Notes: generated by a model not told the origin, from the letters alone. 64,000 nucleotides of DNA from Leptospira sp. WS4.C2 (GCF_040833985.1 NZ_CP162139.1:3647288-3711287), one strand, 5' to 3'; shown: positions 8,903 to 19,205, numbered from the stretch's first letter. Translations and numbers: made by a program.

Positions 8903-9874
8903 ATGAAACTCTCCTCCAAAACTCGAATCGCCATGAGCCTAATCATTGTTTCACTTTGTTTCTTCCTTCTCTATTTTCTGGGATACCCCAATGAAAGTAT
9001 TGCCATTCCATTCTCAGAACAAAAGGAAACTAACTCCCTCATTCCCAAACCAAAAGAAAAATCACCTCTCCTGTTTTCGATTCTCAAAACAGGAGAAGCA
9101 AAAACTTTAGAAGCCTTTGTGATTGAAGGTGGATCCGTTCTTAAGGTTGTCACTGTGGCTCATTCAGGTTTTTACATCCAACATCCCAAAGGAAATTTTT
9201 TATTTGATACCGGACTTGGAACTAAAATCAAAGAACAGTTCCAGGTTTTTCCTCTGTATTTAAAATTACTGATGGAATACCAATTGATACAAACCGCAAA
9301 AGAACAGTTAGAAACAAATGGTATAAAAACTAATTCCATCCAAGATTTATTTTTCTCTCATCTCCATTGGGATCATGCGAGTGGACTAAAAGATTTTCCT
9401 TTAGCAAAAATTCACAGTTTACCCAGTGAATTAAACAATCCGAAAATTGAATTAGGTTATATTTCCTCTCAGTTTGATGGAGATTCTGTTAATTGGAATC
9501 ATTTAGAATTTCAGAATAAACCTTATGTATCTTATGCGAAGAGTTTGGATTGGTATGGCGATGGAACTGCTGTTTTTGTTCCTATGAAAGGGCATAGCGA
9601 AGGTTCAGTAGGATTGTTCCTACATACAGAAAACGGACAAACTTTCTTTCTTACGGGTGATATTGTTTGGAGACGCGAAGGTTTTCTAAAAAAGAGACAC
9701 AAACCTAGAGGTGCCCGTTGGATTGTAGATTACGACACGGCCACTCTAGGCGAAGAAATTTCCCGAGTTCACGAACTTCTAAAAAAGAATCCAGAGTTAC
9801 AAGTGATCCCCGCACACGATCATGAAGTCCAATCCCCTCTTGGATTTTATCCATTAGTGATTGGTAAAAAATAA
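8903..9874 (+). CDS. Exported metallo-beta-lactamase-fold hydrolase, lactonase-like
   Basis: 323 residues. An N-terminal hydrophobic segment (about residues 10-28) acts as a signal or membrane anchor. The metal motif is SHLHWDHASG (H-x-H-x-D-H), followed by a later His in KGHSEGSVGLF, an Asp in LTGDIVW and a His in IPAHDHE, matching a dinuclear zinc site. The layout is closest to the AttM/AiiA-like lactonase branch, but substrate cannot be read from sequence. It is probably co-transcribed with the TetR gene upstream and controlled by it. Confidence 0.8.
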   Translation: MKLSSKTRIAMSLIIVSLCFFLLYFLGYPNESIAIPFSEQKETNSLIPKPKEKSPLLFSILKTGEAKTLEAFVIEGGSVLKVVTVAHSGFYIQHPKGNFLFDTGLGTKIKEQFQVFPLYLKLLMEYQLIQTAKEQLETNGIKTNSIQDLFFSHLHWDHASGLKDFPLAKIHSLPSELNNPKIELGYISSQFDGDSVNWNHLEFQNKPYVSYAKSLDWYGDGTAVFVPMKGHSEGSVGLFLHTENGQTFFLTGDIVWRREGFLKKRHKPRGARWIVDYDTATLGEEISRVHELLKKNPELQVIPAHDHEVQSPLGFYPLVIGKK

Positions 9875-9881
9875 ATAGATT

Positions 9882-10481
9882 TCATTGGTGCTCATTCGAT
9901 TGATTCTTTTGCGAAAGGAGAGATTTCATCCCTTTCAGGGAGAGTTCCAATCGTTCCATTTCTAGGAACAAACTGTCCCGATTTTCTTGGATTTCTCCAT
10001 GATGTAAATGAGCCTTACCTACCAATTGGTGGTAATCCAAAGAAAGTTGGTGGAGTGCAGATTCCCAACTTTTAGGTTGGATCCGCCTTTTGTTCCAATA
10101 CAACTTCTCTCCCCATTGATATACGATTTGGAAGACTCCAATCGCATGTAGAGGAATTAGAATATACAATGACGCAATCACCACTTTGCCATAGGCCACC
10201 TCTTTTGAAAACAATCCCCAAAAATAGATCCAAAGTGCTGCGAGTAACAAAACCGCAATCGTGAGATTGGCCTTAGGAGTTTTCGGAGAAACTGAATTGA
10301 AAACGGAAAGGAGGATGACAGAAAAGATGAGTAAGAGGAGAACTTCCCAAGGGACTAAAGTAAAAAACAAATCCCAAAACTTTTGAAAATTCTCCCAACT
10401 GGTATTGATCTGGTTGATGGTAGTTTGGATTTCTAGAATTTGGTTTTGGATTTTTTGAAAGAAGTCTGTGATCGCCGACAT
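9882..10481 (-). CDS. Hypothetical membrane protein
   Basis: About 199 residues from the ATG at 10481; an in-frame TTG at 10499 would add six. There is an N-terminal amphipathic or coiled stretch (FFQKIQNQILEIQTTINQI), then two to three hydrophobic helices (PWEVLLLLIFSVILLSVF, ANLTIAVLLLAALWIYFWG, VIASLYILIPLHAIGVF), then a charged soluble tail with a possible coiled coil. No family recognised. Its start codon shares bases with that of the divergent gene. Confidence 0.65.
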   Translation of the reverse strand: MSAITDFFQKIQNQILEIQTTINQINTSWENFQKFWDLFFTLVPWEVLLLLIFSVILLSVFNSVSPKTPKANLTIAVLLLAALWIYFWGLFSKEVAYGKVVIASLYILIPLHAIGVFQIVYQWGEKLYWNKRRIQPKSWESALHQLSLDYHQLVGKAHLHHGEIQENRDSLFLEMERLELSLKGMKSLLSQKNQSNEHQ

Positions 10482-11535
10482 GAAGCAAATACTAATCAAA
10501 ATCCAAAATCATGCAAGTGGTTTCTTGACCAAATTTTTCGCACCCAAAACAGCAAGAAACCTACTCATCTTATATTCCATTATTGCAGTTCCTTTTTTCA
10601 TTTACCATGAGTCCCATTTGCCTTGGCATTATATCTTCGCCCTCTGTATTGTTTCTCTCATCGTAGGATTAATCATCACTTATGTCAGTTTGTATGTAAT
10701 CCATAGATATTGGGCAGAAACTTTCCACCCATTTATAGAGGTCGGTGTCTTAGCATTATTTATCTTTGCTCTTTGGTTAGCTGAAGTTTTGGTATTTGAA
10801 GCCGGAACTGTATTTTTGTTTTTATTTATCGCGATTGCTTTTCTCATTCGTGTTTTACATCTCGAGGAGTATGCTCGCCTGTTAGTTGCCGCTTGCCTCA
10901 TTGCAAGTAATGCACTCATTGCTTTTAAAGCCTTACAAGGTGCAGAAGTATTATCTGCCTACCTCCTTTTCAAAAACAAATACCAAATCGAGGAAAAGGA
11001 TCTAAATGGTTGGGTAGTCACAGAAAACAACCAATATTGGAATGAAGAACTCCAACTGGGATTTACTCTACCTGAAGGATTTTATTTTTTTAAACCAGAA
11101 GACTTAACCATGGAGAACAAAACTGGGGCCGGTCAAATTGCAGGTTTACTTGCTTTTAGTGACCATGATGCAGAACGTTATCCATTTGTTCGGATTTTTT
11201 ATTTTCCAGATTATCTAGGTTTCCAAGAAAACCAAGCCATATCCGAATTTTCTGAATTCTTGAAAATACAAGTCAGTAAAGGAGACATTGAAGACATCCA
11301 AGAAATCCAACAAAAGGAATTGGAACCCTTCATTCTCACATCTAAGTTTTGGACTTTTTACGACCTACTACGCCCCCGTTATGCGAAAACTGGATTCATT
11401 CTTGTGGATACACCGAATCACGACAAACTGCTGTTACATATTACAGAAAATTTAGAAAAGGGAGAAATCCACGAACAAGGAATTCGTGATTTTCTATCTT
11501 CAATTCGATTCGGAAATCGATTGCAAAGCAATTAA
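10480..11535 (+). CDS. Hypothetical multi-pass membrane protein
   Basis: About 351 residues from the ATG at 10480; a GTG at 10468 with GAAAGAAG before it is an alternative. Five or so hydrophobic helices occupy residues 25-160, followed by a roughly 190-residue soluble domain with no recognised motif (begins near EEKDLNGWVVTENNQYW). Function unknown. Its 3' end overlaps the convergent M23 gene by 36 bases. Paired divergently with another membrane protein, which may indicate a shared function. Confidence 0.65.
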   Translation: MKQILIKIQNHASGFLTKFFAPKTARNLLILYSIIAVPFFIYHESHLPWHYIFALCIVSLIVGLIITYVSLYVIHRYWAETFHPFIEVGVLALFIFALWLAEVLVFEAGTVFLFLFIAIAFLIRVLHLEEYARLLVAACLIASNALIAFKALQGAEVLSAYLLFKNKYQIEEKDLNGWVVTENNQYWNEELQLGFTLPEGFYFFKPEDLTMENKTGAGQIAGLLAFSDHDAERYPFVRIFYFPDYLGFQENQAISEFSEFLKIQVSKGDIEDIQEIQQKELEPFILTSKFWTFYDLLRPRYAKTGFILVDTPNHDKLLLHITENLEKGEIHEQGIRDFLSSIRFGNRLQSN

Positions 11536-12465
11536 GGAAAGTGGATCCACTAAGACATCGTTTACCTTAGCTCCCAAATGGAGATGAGGCCCCGTAGACA
11601 TTCCTGTGGAGCCAACAGTTCCGATTTCCTGCCCTTGTTTCACCACATCACCAACTTTGACTTTGATTTCATTTTGGTGCATATAAAAAGAAAATATCTT
11701 ATTCCCATGATCTAGGATTGTAAAATTTCCTTCGTAGTAAGTTTTACGTGCCAGTACGACAACTCCATCTTGGATTGCATATACTGGTGTTCCTGATTTT
11801 CCTCGAAAGTCCACACCACCATGAGGTCGGCCTTGTTTGTTATTATAATCACGCCTAACATAAAATTTGCTGGTAATAAAAATCCTTTCTAAAGGATTTT
11901 TGAAATTATTGGAAAATTGTAAATGGCTTTGTTTTGCAAAGGCAGCTTCTTTAGCAGATTTACATTCTTGGATATAATCCAATATTTCTTTTGGAAGTTC
12001 TTTTGTTACAAACTTTTCATCTACTTTGATCTGTTGGTTTTTTTTGATTACTTGGAATTTAGTTGGTTCTAAAATAATTTGGTATTGTTTTTGTCCACGT
12101 TTGACAAAAAATATTTTTGATACAATCTCGAGAGTCATCGCACCCGCTGGAGTATCTGGTGAAATCGGCAAAAAAGCAACCATACTCTTTTCCCTTTTGG
12201 TTAGGATCACATCTTTTCCCAACCAACTCACTTTAAACGATTCGTTGATCCACTTCTTATCCTTAGGAGTTAAACGAAGAAAAATGACTTCTCCTCTTCC
12301 AAACCGCCTTGCTTCCATGAGTAAGGAAAAATTCTTTTCTTCTTTTTTTACAAAGTAATTGGAAGGAACAGCTCGTGTTGATTTTTTTTTGACCTCACGA
12401 GATTCAGCAGGCACAGCACGTACAAAAGATAAAATTAAGACTAATAAGGATAATAACCGAATCAT
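11500..12465 (-). CDS. M23 family (LytM-type) zinc metallopeptidase
   Basis: 321 residues with a signal peptide (MIRLLSLLVLILSFVRA). The M23 domain is at the C-terminus and the metal-binding motifs are intact: HGGVDF (H-x3-D) and HLHLG (H-x-H), with GTPVYAIQDGVVV and GDVVKQGQEIGTVGSTG between. It should cleave peptide cross-links in peptidoglycan. AAGAG sits directly before the ATG. It follows the GGDEF-EAL gene by 15 bases on the same strand, so co-transcription is likely. Confidence 0.88.
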   Translation of the reverse strand: MIRLLSLLVLILSFVRAVPAESREVKKKSTRAVPSNYFVKKEEKNFSLLMEARRFGRGEVIFLRLTPKDKKWINESFKVSWLGKDVILTKREKSMVAFLPISPDTPAGAMTLEIVSKIFFVKRGQKQYQIILEPTKFQVIKKNQQIKVDEKFVTKELPKEILDYIQECKSAKEAAFAKQSHLQFSNNFKNPLERIFITSKFYVRRDYNNKQGRPHGGVDFRGKSGTPVYAIQDGVVVLARKTYYEGNFTILDHGNKIFSFYMHQNEIKVKVGDVVKQGQEIGTVGSTGMSTGPHLHLGAKVNDVLVDPLSLIALQSISESN

Positions 12466-12480
12466 CTCTTACAATTTCGG

Positions 12481-14937
12481 CTATTTTGTTTTTGCAGATT
12501 CGTTAAATTTTTTGACGAAAGCAACAAAATCTTCCGCCGGAAGTGGTTTGCTGTAAAGATATCCTTGGATCATATGACAACCCAAATCATGTAACAAATC
12601 CCTTTGGGCTGCATTTTCTACACCTTCCGCAATGACTTCCATTCCCAATGAATGTGCCATATTGATAATGGCCTTACAAATGGCTCTATCATCTTCATTT
12701 AATTCCAAATCAATCACAAAGGAACGATCGATTTTTAAAACATCAGCATTGATTTTTTTAAGATAACTCAATGAACTATAACCAGTGCCAAAATCATCGA
12801 TAGAAACTTTGATTCCAAGACCAGATAAGTATTCGAAAGCTTCGATACTTTTTTCTGGATTTTCCATAATAGAACTTTCAGTTAATTCAAGTTCAATTTC
12901 TTCAGGGTTGATATTATACTGAAGAATTGTTGACTGAACACGATGAGACCAATTAGCACGAGCTAGTTGCTTCCCGCTGACATTGATACTTACAGGGAAG
13001 GTGGGAAGATTTTTTTCTTTCCACTCTTTTTTTAGTCGGCAAGCTTCATCCAATACCCAGTCACCAATTCTTTCGATGATACCTGAATCTTCCGCGACTG
13101 GAATAAATTCTACTGGAGGTACCCATCCTCTTTCTGGATGTTTCCAACGAATCAGTGCTTCTGCTCCGCAAACCTGATTGGTAAGCGTAGAAATTTTTGG
13201 TTGGAAAAAAAGTACCAACTCCTCATTTTGAATGGCTTTTCGAAGCGAATTTTCAATGTACAAACGTTTTTCAGAACGAAGGATCAGTTCGTTAGTATAG
13301 AATTTATAATTATTTCTGCCTAATTCCTTCGCTTTATACATAGCCATATCTGAATTTTTTAAGAGTTCAGAAGAGGAAACACCATCGTTTGGTGAGAGAG
13401 CAATTCCCATACTTACGGTTGTAAATAAATCACGACCCATAATATGGAAAGGTTGGCTTAGAATATCTAAAATCTTTTGAGCAAATTCCGCTGCTGCACT
13501 TTTGTTTGGAACATCAACTTTTAAGATGGCAAACTCATCTCCACCAAATCGAGCAACAGTGTCTACTTCCGTCATAATTCGTTTGAGTCTTGCTCCAACC
13601 ATTTGCAAAAGAATGTCTCCTTTTGTATGGCCCAAACTATCATTAATAAATTTAAAGTTATCTATATCAAAAAAATAAAAAGCGAGTAAGGTCTCTGTAG
13701 ATTTGTGATTTTTTAGCGCTAGGTTCGCATGATCAATAAATAAAGTTCGGTTGGAAAGGCCAGTCAGTCCATCGTAATATGCTAAGTATGTGATTCTTTC
13801 TTCGGATAATTTTCTTTCAGTGATATCAACACCGAAACTAATAAATCTTTTTTGATTGGTTTCTGCATCATCGATAGGAATATACTTTCTTAAAAGATAG
13901 GTGACTTTATCGTTGCTGTCTTGAATGAGTTCTTCAAACTCAACAATTTGATTTTCTTTGGCAGCGATTTCTAAATATTTTTTACGTTTTTCATGAAATT
14001 CATCTGGAAGTTCCAGTCGTTCTGCCAGCTCTAAATCCGTTTTTTTAAACAACCATTTTCGAATTTCTTTATTAGATAAAAAGACGGGGTTCGTATATTC
14101 ATATTGAAAATTTGAATTCAACACCGCAATATCAGAATCTAGATTATCTAAAATAAATTCATAAAATGCTTTTTGATTTTTAACTTGTTCTTGCGATCTT
14201 TTCCTTTCGGTAATGTCACGAAAGGTGGCCCAAATCGCCATTTTACCGTTTACTGGAAACAATCGGAACGATGATTCCGTCGGTATCAAATGACCAGACT
14301 TAGTTTTTAATGCAGTACTTTCGATTAGGTTGCCTTGGAACTCTTCATCCTCGTCCACTTCCACAGGAGGCATAAAAAAAGAAAATTCTTTACCTACGAT
14401 CTCTTCCAGTGGGTATTCCAATACAACAACAGCTTGTTTATTTGCGTTGATGATCTGTTTGGTGCCTGGATCAATCTGCATTAAAATATCTAATGACTCT
14501 TCGAAAACATTTTGGAGAACGATCACCTTTTCTCTGATTTTGTCATAGGCAATGGAACGATTCATATCTTCTATCAAGCGTTCAGCAAAATTTAGTACTA
14601 AGTCTAAGATACCAACGGTATAGGTTTCTTCAGCAAGATGGAGAAATGTAGGATGTGCTGCTCTTTCTAATTCTGTAGTTGTTAAAGGTGCTATCGAAAG
14701 TAGAATGTAAGGCGATTCAGAAAACTGTTCAAAAATAAATTTTTGTTTTTCTAAAACTGTAGAATCATTCCAGAAAAGAAAAACTGCGGATTCTTGGATG
14801 CAGCCTGGTTTGATATCTAAGATTGAATGAAAACTATGCACATTGCATGTTTCAATATTCGTTATGTCCCGTAATAACCGGTTATAAAAATCATGATCAA
14901 ACTCTTCAATGTATACAGTGATTTGTTTGAGTGACAT
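12481..14937 (-). CDS. PAS-GGDEF-EAL cyclic di-GMP turnover protein
   Basis: 818 residues. Roughly residues 1-130 are an unassigned N-terminal domain, followed by two PAS-like sensors (about 140-260 and 265-390; each ends near ITERK). The GGDEF domain is intact (ARFGGDEFAIL), but the upstream position of the inhibitory RxxD site reads TEVD, so product inhibition at that site may be absent. The EAL domain keeps EALIRW, ELTESSIMEN, DDFGTGYSSL and EGVEN, consistent with an active phosphodiesterase. It may synthesise and degrade c-di-GMP in response to a PAS ligand. No transmembrane segment is evident, so cytoplasmic. Confidence 0.9.
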   Translation of the reverse strand: MSLKQITVYIEEFDHDFYNRLLRDITNIETCNVHSFHSILDIKPGCIQESAVFLFWNDSTVLEKQKFIFEQFSESPYILLSIAPLTTTELERAAHPTFLHLAEETYTVGILDLVLNFAERLIEDMNRSIAYDKIREKVIVLQNVFEESLDILMQIDPGTKQIINANKQAVVVLEYPLEEIVGKEFSFFMPPVEVDEDEEFQGNLIESTALKTKSGHLIPTESSFRLFPVNGKMAIWATFRDITERKRSQEQVKNQKAFYEFILDNLDSDIAVLNSNFQYEYTNPVFLSNKEIRKWLFKKTDLELAERLELPDEFHEKRKKYLEIAAKENQIVEFEELIQDSNDKVTYLLRKYIPIDDAETNQKRFISFGVDITERKLSEERITYLAYYDGLTGLSNRTLFIDHANLALKNHKSTETLLAFYFFDIDNFKFINDSLGHTKGDILLQMVGARLKRIMTEVDTVARFGGDEFAILKVDVPNKSAAAEFAQKILDILSQPFHIMGRDLFTTVSMGIALSPNDGVSSSELLKNSDMAMYKAKELGRNNYKFYTNELILRSEKRLYIENSLRKAIQNEELVLFFQPKISTLTNQVCGAEALIRWKHPERGWVPPVEFIPVAEDSGIIERIGDWVLDEACRLKKEWKEKNLPTFPVSINVSGKQLARANWSHRVQSTILQYNINPEEIELELTESSIMENPEKSIEAFEYLSGLGIKVSIDDFGTGYSSLSYLKKINADVLKIDRSFVIDLELNEDDRAICKAIINMAHSLGMEVIAEGVENAAQRDLLHDLGCHMIQGYLYSKPLPAEDFVAFVKKFNESAKTK

Positions 14938-15091
14938 GACCTAGGCATAGTAGACGAAAAATCCTTTTCCTTACAATTGATTTTTTTAACACTACGCATA
15001 GGTAGAGCGAATGCGAAATCATTCCGAAACTTGGAAATAAAATGACCAAGTCTTTCCCAATCTTGAGAAATCTGTCACGTTTCTGTCAGAG

Positions 15092-15120
15092 TTGGAAAAA
15101 AATAGGATATTCGATAAAAT
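15092..15120 (+). promoter_or_regulatory. Sigma70-type promoter of the haem-uptake operon
   Basis: TTGGAA at 15092-15097, a 17-base spacer, and TAAAAT at 15115-15120. It is the only good match in the gap before the operon and lies immediately before a Fur-like box. Confidence 0.55.
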
Positions 15121-15139
15121 GAAATTGATTCTCATTACC
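15121..15139. promoter_or_regulatory. Fur-like box
   Basis: The 19 bases GAAATTGATTCTCATTACC match 14 of 19 positions of the classical Fur box GATAATGATAATCATTATC. The box covers the expected transcription start of the promoter at 15092-15120, and the genes behind it look like haem uptake. Regulation by Fur is inferred. Confidence 0.5.
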
Positions 15140-15174
15140 AAAGCAGAAGTTTGGATAAAAAAGACCGAGGTTCT

Positions 15175-15732
15175 ATGAAATCCCTTCAAAATAAGACAAA
15201 ATTAATCATCCTTTTGAGTTTGGTAGCCGGACTCTCCCTCCAGTGCGAAAAGAAGGAAGATGACAAAGACGACACAACTCTCTTAGTACTTGCGGCATTG
15301 ACAACTTCAGCAGGTGACTGCTCTGTTTCTGCTTCTGGAAAGGCGACAATCAATACTTGGACCACAGATATTACTGGAACTACTTCGGGAACCATTTCTA
15401 AATTAGGTTCTGTTCCGATTGTAGGACATACAACAGCTGCGATTAAACTGACTGCCGATGGATCGACTTCCCTTGCTGTAACTGGTAGTGCTTTTATTAT
15501 CGTTTATAAGACTAGTGCCTGCCCACTGGCGACATCAAACCTTGCAGTTCGTACAACCGATTATTCGATTAATGGTGGAGCTGATTCAGCAAGTGAGTTC
15601 CCTGATTCTTGGAAAATCACGAGTCAAACGGCGACGATCACCCTTAATGGGTCTGCTGGATATTATGTTTTCTTATACGCAATTCCTAGAAATGGGCAAT
15701 CAGCTGGTGTAACATATACATTCATTCAATAG
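15175..15732 (+). CDS. Lipoprotein of unknown function, first gene of haem-uptake operon
   Basis: 185 residues from the ATG at 15175 (CCGAGG before it); an upstream in-frame start at 15151 is less likely. Signal peptide ends LSLQC, followed by a charged linker (EKKEDDKDD). The rest is rich in Ser, Thr, Gly and Ala and probably beta-stranded. I recognise no family. The next gene starts three bases after its stop. Position suggests a surface or periplasmic partner of the HmuY-like protein. Confidence 0.7.
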   Translation: MKSLQNKTKLIILLSLVAGLSLQCEKKEDDKDDTTLLVLAALTTSAGDCSVSASGKATINTWTTDITGTTSGTISKLGSVPIVGHTTAAIKLTADGSTSLAVTGSAFIIVYKTSACPLATSNLAVRTTDYSINGGADSASEFPDSWKITSQTATITLNGSAGYYVFLYAIPRNGQSAGVTYTFIQ

Positions 15733-15734
15733 CA

Positions 15735-16397
15735 GTGATTCGATTCCTTAGCATTGGTTGTTTTCTATTACTAACAAGTTTTTGTGCCCGGCAAAAAAGT
15801 GCTTTGTCGGACCAGGAACTTTTTGTAAACCAATTGGTCACCAACTTGATCAATGCAGGGAATCCCAATGCTTTGGACAAAATTGTATATTCCAAAGCCA
15901 ATGGTGACGGAAGTTACACAACAAGGTTCAATGCGACCAATTTAGATTTTTATATTTACTTCCAATTTGAAGGGAACAAACAAATTCCTTTTTCAGAAAA
16001 AGATAACTTAACCTGGGACATAGCTTTTAACAGATATAAGGCGGCAACAAATTCAGGAGAAACCAATCGTTTTGGTCTCGGTGGTGCTTGCAAAAGTAAC
16101 ACCACTGATTTCGGAGTCGCTAGTTCCAACTCTTCCGCAAGTCAAGGTTGTACCTCGTTTACAGTGGATGTTTCCACCACCACACAAGGAATTGGTGGGG
16201 CAGGAGCTGTTTACATTGGAAATGCTATTGTTACTGAGTGGTATTATTACACCATTGGAAACTTAACTCCAAAACCTGATATCTTTCTCATTCGTTCTGG
16301 AACCGGACTTTCTACTTACGCCATTCATATCGAAAATTATTATAGTGATGCGGGAACTTCTGGTTATCCGACCATCCGATGGAAAAAACTTCCCTAA
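15735..16397 (+). CDS. HmuY-like haem-binding lipoprotein
   Basis: 220 residues with a GTG start and no clear Shine-Dalgarno, suggesting coupling to the gene before it. Lipobox LTSFC. The fold signature of HmuY proteins is visible: [17 protein letters not shown] near the middle and a C-terminal [18 protein letters not shown]. In Porphyromonas HmuY binds haem and passes it to the TonB-dependent receptor HmuR. Here the receptor gene follows with a TAATG overlap. The haem ligand residues cannot be identified by eye. Confidence 0.75.
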   Translation: MIRFLSIGCFLLLTSFCARQKSALSDQELFVNQLVTNLINAGNPNALDKIVYSKANGDGSYTTRFNATNLDFYIYFQFEGNKQIPFSEKDNLTWDIAFNRYKAATNSGETNRFGLGGACKSNTTDFGVASSNSSASQGCTSFTVDVSTTTQGIGGAGAVYIGNAIVTEWYYYTIGNLTPKPDIFLIRSGTGLSTYAIHIENYYSDAGTSGYPTIRWKKLP

Positions 16398-18586
16398 TGC
16401 ATCCTTTCATTCAGTTTTTATTTCCCATCCTTTGTCTCTTTTTACTTTTTGTTGGAGAGGTCCATTCCCAAACAAGCCCGCGCGAAACTGGCAAAAAAAA
16501 CAAAACCGTAGACCAACAAACGCCGAACACTACGACTACTCCTGCTACTCCCACAGCAACGGATACAAATCCTAAGGATCCAAATTCTCAAACAACAGGA
16601 AGCACCACTCCAGTTCCAGAAGAAACAAATAAAGAGGAAGTTCCTTCTGAAGAAGTGGATCGATTCAAAGATTTAGATAATAAAAATGGGATTGTTGTGA
16701 CTGGTTCTCGCGGAGAACGACGACTCAAAGATTCTGCTGTTGCAACAGAGGTTATCTCTAGAAAAAGGATCGAACAAACTGGAGCACGTAACTTAGGTGA
16801 GGTGCTTGATACCCAACTTGGAATTAACGTAACTCCTTTTTTTGGTGGTTCCCAAGTGCAAATGCTTGGACTTGATTCCAAATATGTTCTATTTCTTGTG
16901 GATGGACAACGGGTTGCCGGAAGGTTGAACAATACCATTGACCTCACTCGATTCAAAGTGCAAAATATTGAACGAATTGAAATTGTAAAAGGAAGTTCCT
17001 CTTCTTTATACGGAGCAGATGCCATTGGTGGTGTGATTAATATCATCACCAAACAAGCCGAAAAACCAGAACACTACCAATTCCGAACATCTTATGGAAA
17101 CGGAAGGCAAACCAATTTTGGAACCCAAGGCGAAAAGAACATGATTGCCGATGTGGGTTTTAAAAATGAATTTGTCGCGACAAATTTTTTTGGTGGGTTT
17201 AATCACTCGGCCGCCTATGATTTAGATCCAAAAACTCCAGCCACTACGGGAAACGCATTCCAAGATAACAACGTAGGTGGGAATATGACTTTCAATCCCG
17301 ATGGTCAATTTAAAGTAAAAACAGGAATCAATTATTTAAACCGTAACCAAGCAGGAGTTGATTCAAGATCTAATGGTGGAGTCTTTGATCGAACCAACTT
17401 AACCAACGACTTTCTTGGGTTAGGTGCTCTTGAGTATGCTTACGGAAAACGCAATATGGTTTCTTTACGTGGAAATTTCTCCCGTTGGGAAAACCACTAT
17501 AAATTAGACCAAAGAAATTCTAATGAATTGGATGTAAAAGAACTTACCAACGAATTCTCATCCCAAGGTGTCGCTCAAATTGATCATGAAATCAATAAAG
17601 ACCACATGGTCACTGCAGGTGTAGAATCCTACTCGGAAGAATTACAGTCAGATCGATTACAAAGAAGAAATGCCTTCCGAACCAGAAGAGCGGCTTTCAT
17701 TCAAGATGAGTGGGTGATTTGGCGCCAAGGATTTGTTTGGCGGTTGGTTCCAGGAGTTCGCCATGATGTGGATTCTCAATTTGGTGGACAAACCACGCCA
17801 AAAATTGCGACCAAAGTTGATATTACAAGTAACCTTGTCTTTCGTGCGAGTTACGGAAAAGGATTCCGACCTCCTTCCTTTCGGGAACTGTATTTACGTT
17901 TTGAAAACCCTGGTGTGGGTTATGTTGTGGATGGAAATGACAAACTGAGACCAGAAAGATCAACAACAGTCAATGCAGACCTCGAATACACTCCCTTTAA
18001 ATTTTGGACCCTATCCTTAAGTGTGTTTCGAAACGATATTACCGACCTCATCCAATATAGTTTTGGAACCAGAACCAGTGAATTTGCCAATTTTCAATTG
18101 AAGAATGTTCAAAGGGCTTATACAAGAGGGGTGGAAGCTGGATCGCGTGTTCGTTTTCTCAAGTATTTTGCTTTGGAATTAGGATACAACCAAACTGATA
18201 CTCGTGATTTAACAACTGATAGACCCTTGGAGGGGAGAGCCCTCCACCAAGGAACAATGAACTTTTTTGTGAACGCACCCGGTGGTTGGGAATTTGCACT
18301 ACGTGCTAAACGTTTAGACAAACGGCCGTTTTATAGTACAACCAACGAATTTACTGCAGGAACTAGTACAGCTCTCATCGATCAACAAACCAAAAGTGTA
18401 GAAGAGAACAACAAAGTTGTGTATGGAAAACCATTCACTCTCTTAAACGTGAGAATGGAGAAAAAATTCTTCGATGGAAGGATGTCTTTGTTTTTAGGAG
18501 TGGACAACGTCCTGGACCAATACGAGCTTACATACAATCCTATTCGTCCCAGGTTTTACTATGGTGGACTCCAAGCCACTTTTTGA
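16397..18586 (+). CDS. TonB-dependent outer-membrane receptor, probably for haem (HmuR-like)
   Basis: About 729 residues from the ATG at 16397, which overlaps the upstream stop; an ATG at 16379 is possible. Signal peptide to about residue 25, then a Thr/Pro-rich linker. The plug domain starts near [19 protein letters not shown] and includes [10 protein letters not shown] and [19 protein letters not shown]. The barrel has the [16 protein letters not shown] motif and ends in an aromatic residue (LQATF). It should import a ligand using TonB energy; haem is inferred from the HmuY-like neighbour and the Fur-like box. Confidence 0.88.
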   Translation: MHPFIQFLFPILCLFLLFVGEVHSQTSPRETGKKNKTVDQQTPNTTTTPATPTATDTNPKDPNSQTTGSTTPVPEETNKEEVPSEEVDRFKDLDNKNGIVVTGSRGERRLKDSAVATEVISRKRIEQTGARNLGEVLDTQLGINVTPFFGGSQVQMLGLDSKYVLFLVDGQRVAGRLNNTIDLTRFKVQNIERIEIVKGSSSSLYGADAIGGVINIITKQAEKPEHYQFRTSYGNGRQTNFGTQGEKNMIADVGFKNEFVATNFFGGFNHSAAYDLDPKTPATTGNAFQDNNVGGNMTFNPDGQFKVKTGINYLNRNQAGVDSRSNGGVFDRTNLTNDFLGLGALEYAYGKRNMVSLRGNFSRWENHYKLDQRNSNELDVKELTNEFSSQGVAQIDHEINKDHMVTAGVESYSEELQSDRLQRRNAFRTRRAAFIQDEWVIWRQGFVWRLVPGVRHDVDSQFGGQTTPKIATKVDITSNLVFRASYGKGFRPPSFRELYLRFENPGVGYVVDGNDKLRPERSTTVNADLEYTPFKFWTLSLSVFRNDITDLIQYSFGTRTSEFANFQLKNVQRAYTRGVEAGSRVRFLKYFALELGYNQTDTRDLTTDRPLEGRALHQGTMNFFVNAPGGWEFALRAKRLDKRPFYSTTNEFTAGTSTALIDQQTKSVEENNKVVYGKPFTLLNVRMEKKFFDGRMSLFLGVDNVLDQYELTYNPIRPRFYYGGLQATF

Positions 18587-19205
18587 ACTCAATTCGTTTA
18601 AAACGTTTTTTATTGTAATCGTTCTTTATTGGTTATCTGGAGTAGCTTTGTACTCCGATGAATCAAAGTTAAATGCGAAACAATCTAAAGTTGTAAAAGA
18701 ATCTTTCTCCTATTTAGAAACTTTAGAACCAAAACGAATTAAAATCGATAAACCTACCTACAATCGTCTCACACAATTTGAATCAATTTTTAAGTTTGGA
18801 TTTTCAGGAAAAAAACTTTCACGTTGGATCCAATCAAGAATCAAAAAATATTCTTACGGCTCAACAGGTGACTATATTGCGATGTATCATGATGGGGATG
18901 TATTACTAGGTCGTGCTTTTTTTAACCTAAATCGACTTGATCGGGTACTTGTCCTATTACACGAAGCAAGACATGCTGATGGGAAAAGTTACGGTCACGT
19001 AGTTTGCCCAGAGAACTTTCAGTTTCTCAATCCACGCGACTGGAAAATACATCCTGCTGGAAAAAAAGGATGTGACGATGTTCCCGATGGCGGTTATGGA
19101 ATTACTGCCGCTTTTTTATTTGAACTGGGTGCGTATGGTTATCTCAACCAAACAGAGGCTGCTCATCGTTATAATTCAGAAATCTCTCGTGTGATTCACG
19201 ATTAA
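18561..19205 (+). CDS. Exported HExxH putative zinc protease of the haem-uptake operon
   Basis: 214 residues. The start overlaps the receptor gene by 26 bases. A hydrophobic segment (about residues 14-30) acts as signal or anchor. The key motif is [10 protein letters not shown] (His134, Glu135, His138), followed by GHVVC with His146. This gives HExxHxxG and a further His, close to but not the same as metzincin spacing. Four bases at its stop overlap the convergent DUF3015 gene. No characterised family recognised. A role in releasing haem from host or environmental proteins, or in receptor processing, is speculation. Confidence 0.65.
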   Translation: MVDSKPLFELNSFKTFFIVIVLYWLSGVALYSDESKLNAKQSKVVKESFSYLETLEPKRIKIDKPTYNRLTQFESIFKFGFSGKKLSRWIQSRIKKYSYGSTGDYIAMYHDGDVLLGRAFFNLNRLDRVLVLLHEARHADGKSYGHVVCPENFQFLNPRDWKIHPAGKKGCDDVPDGGYGITAAFLFELGAYGYLNQTEAAHRYNSEISRVIHD

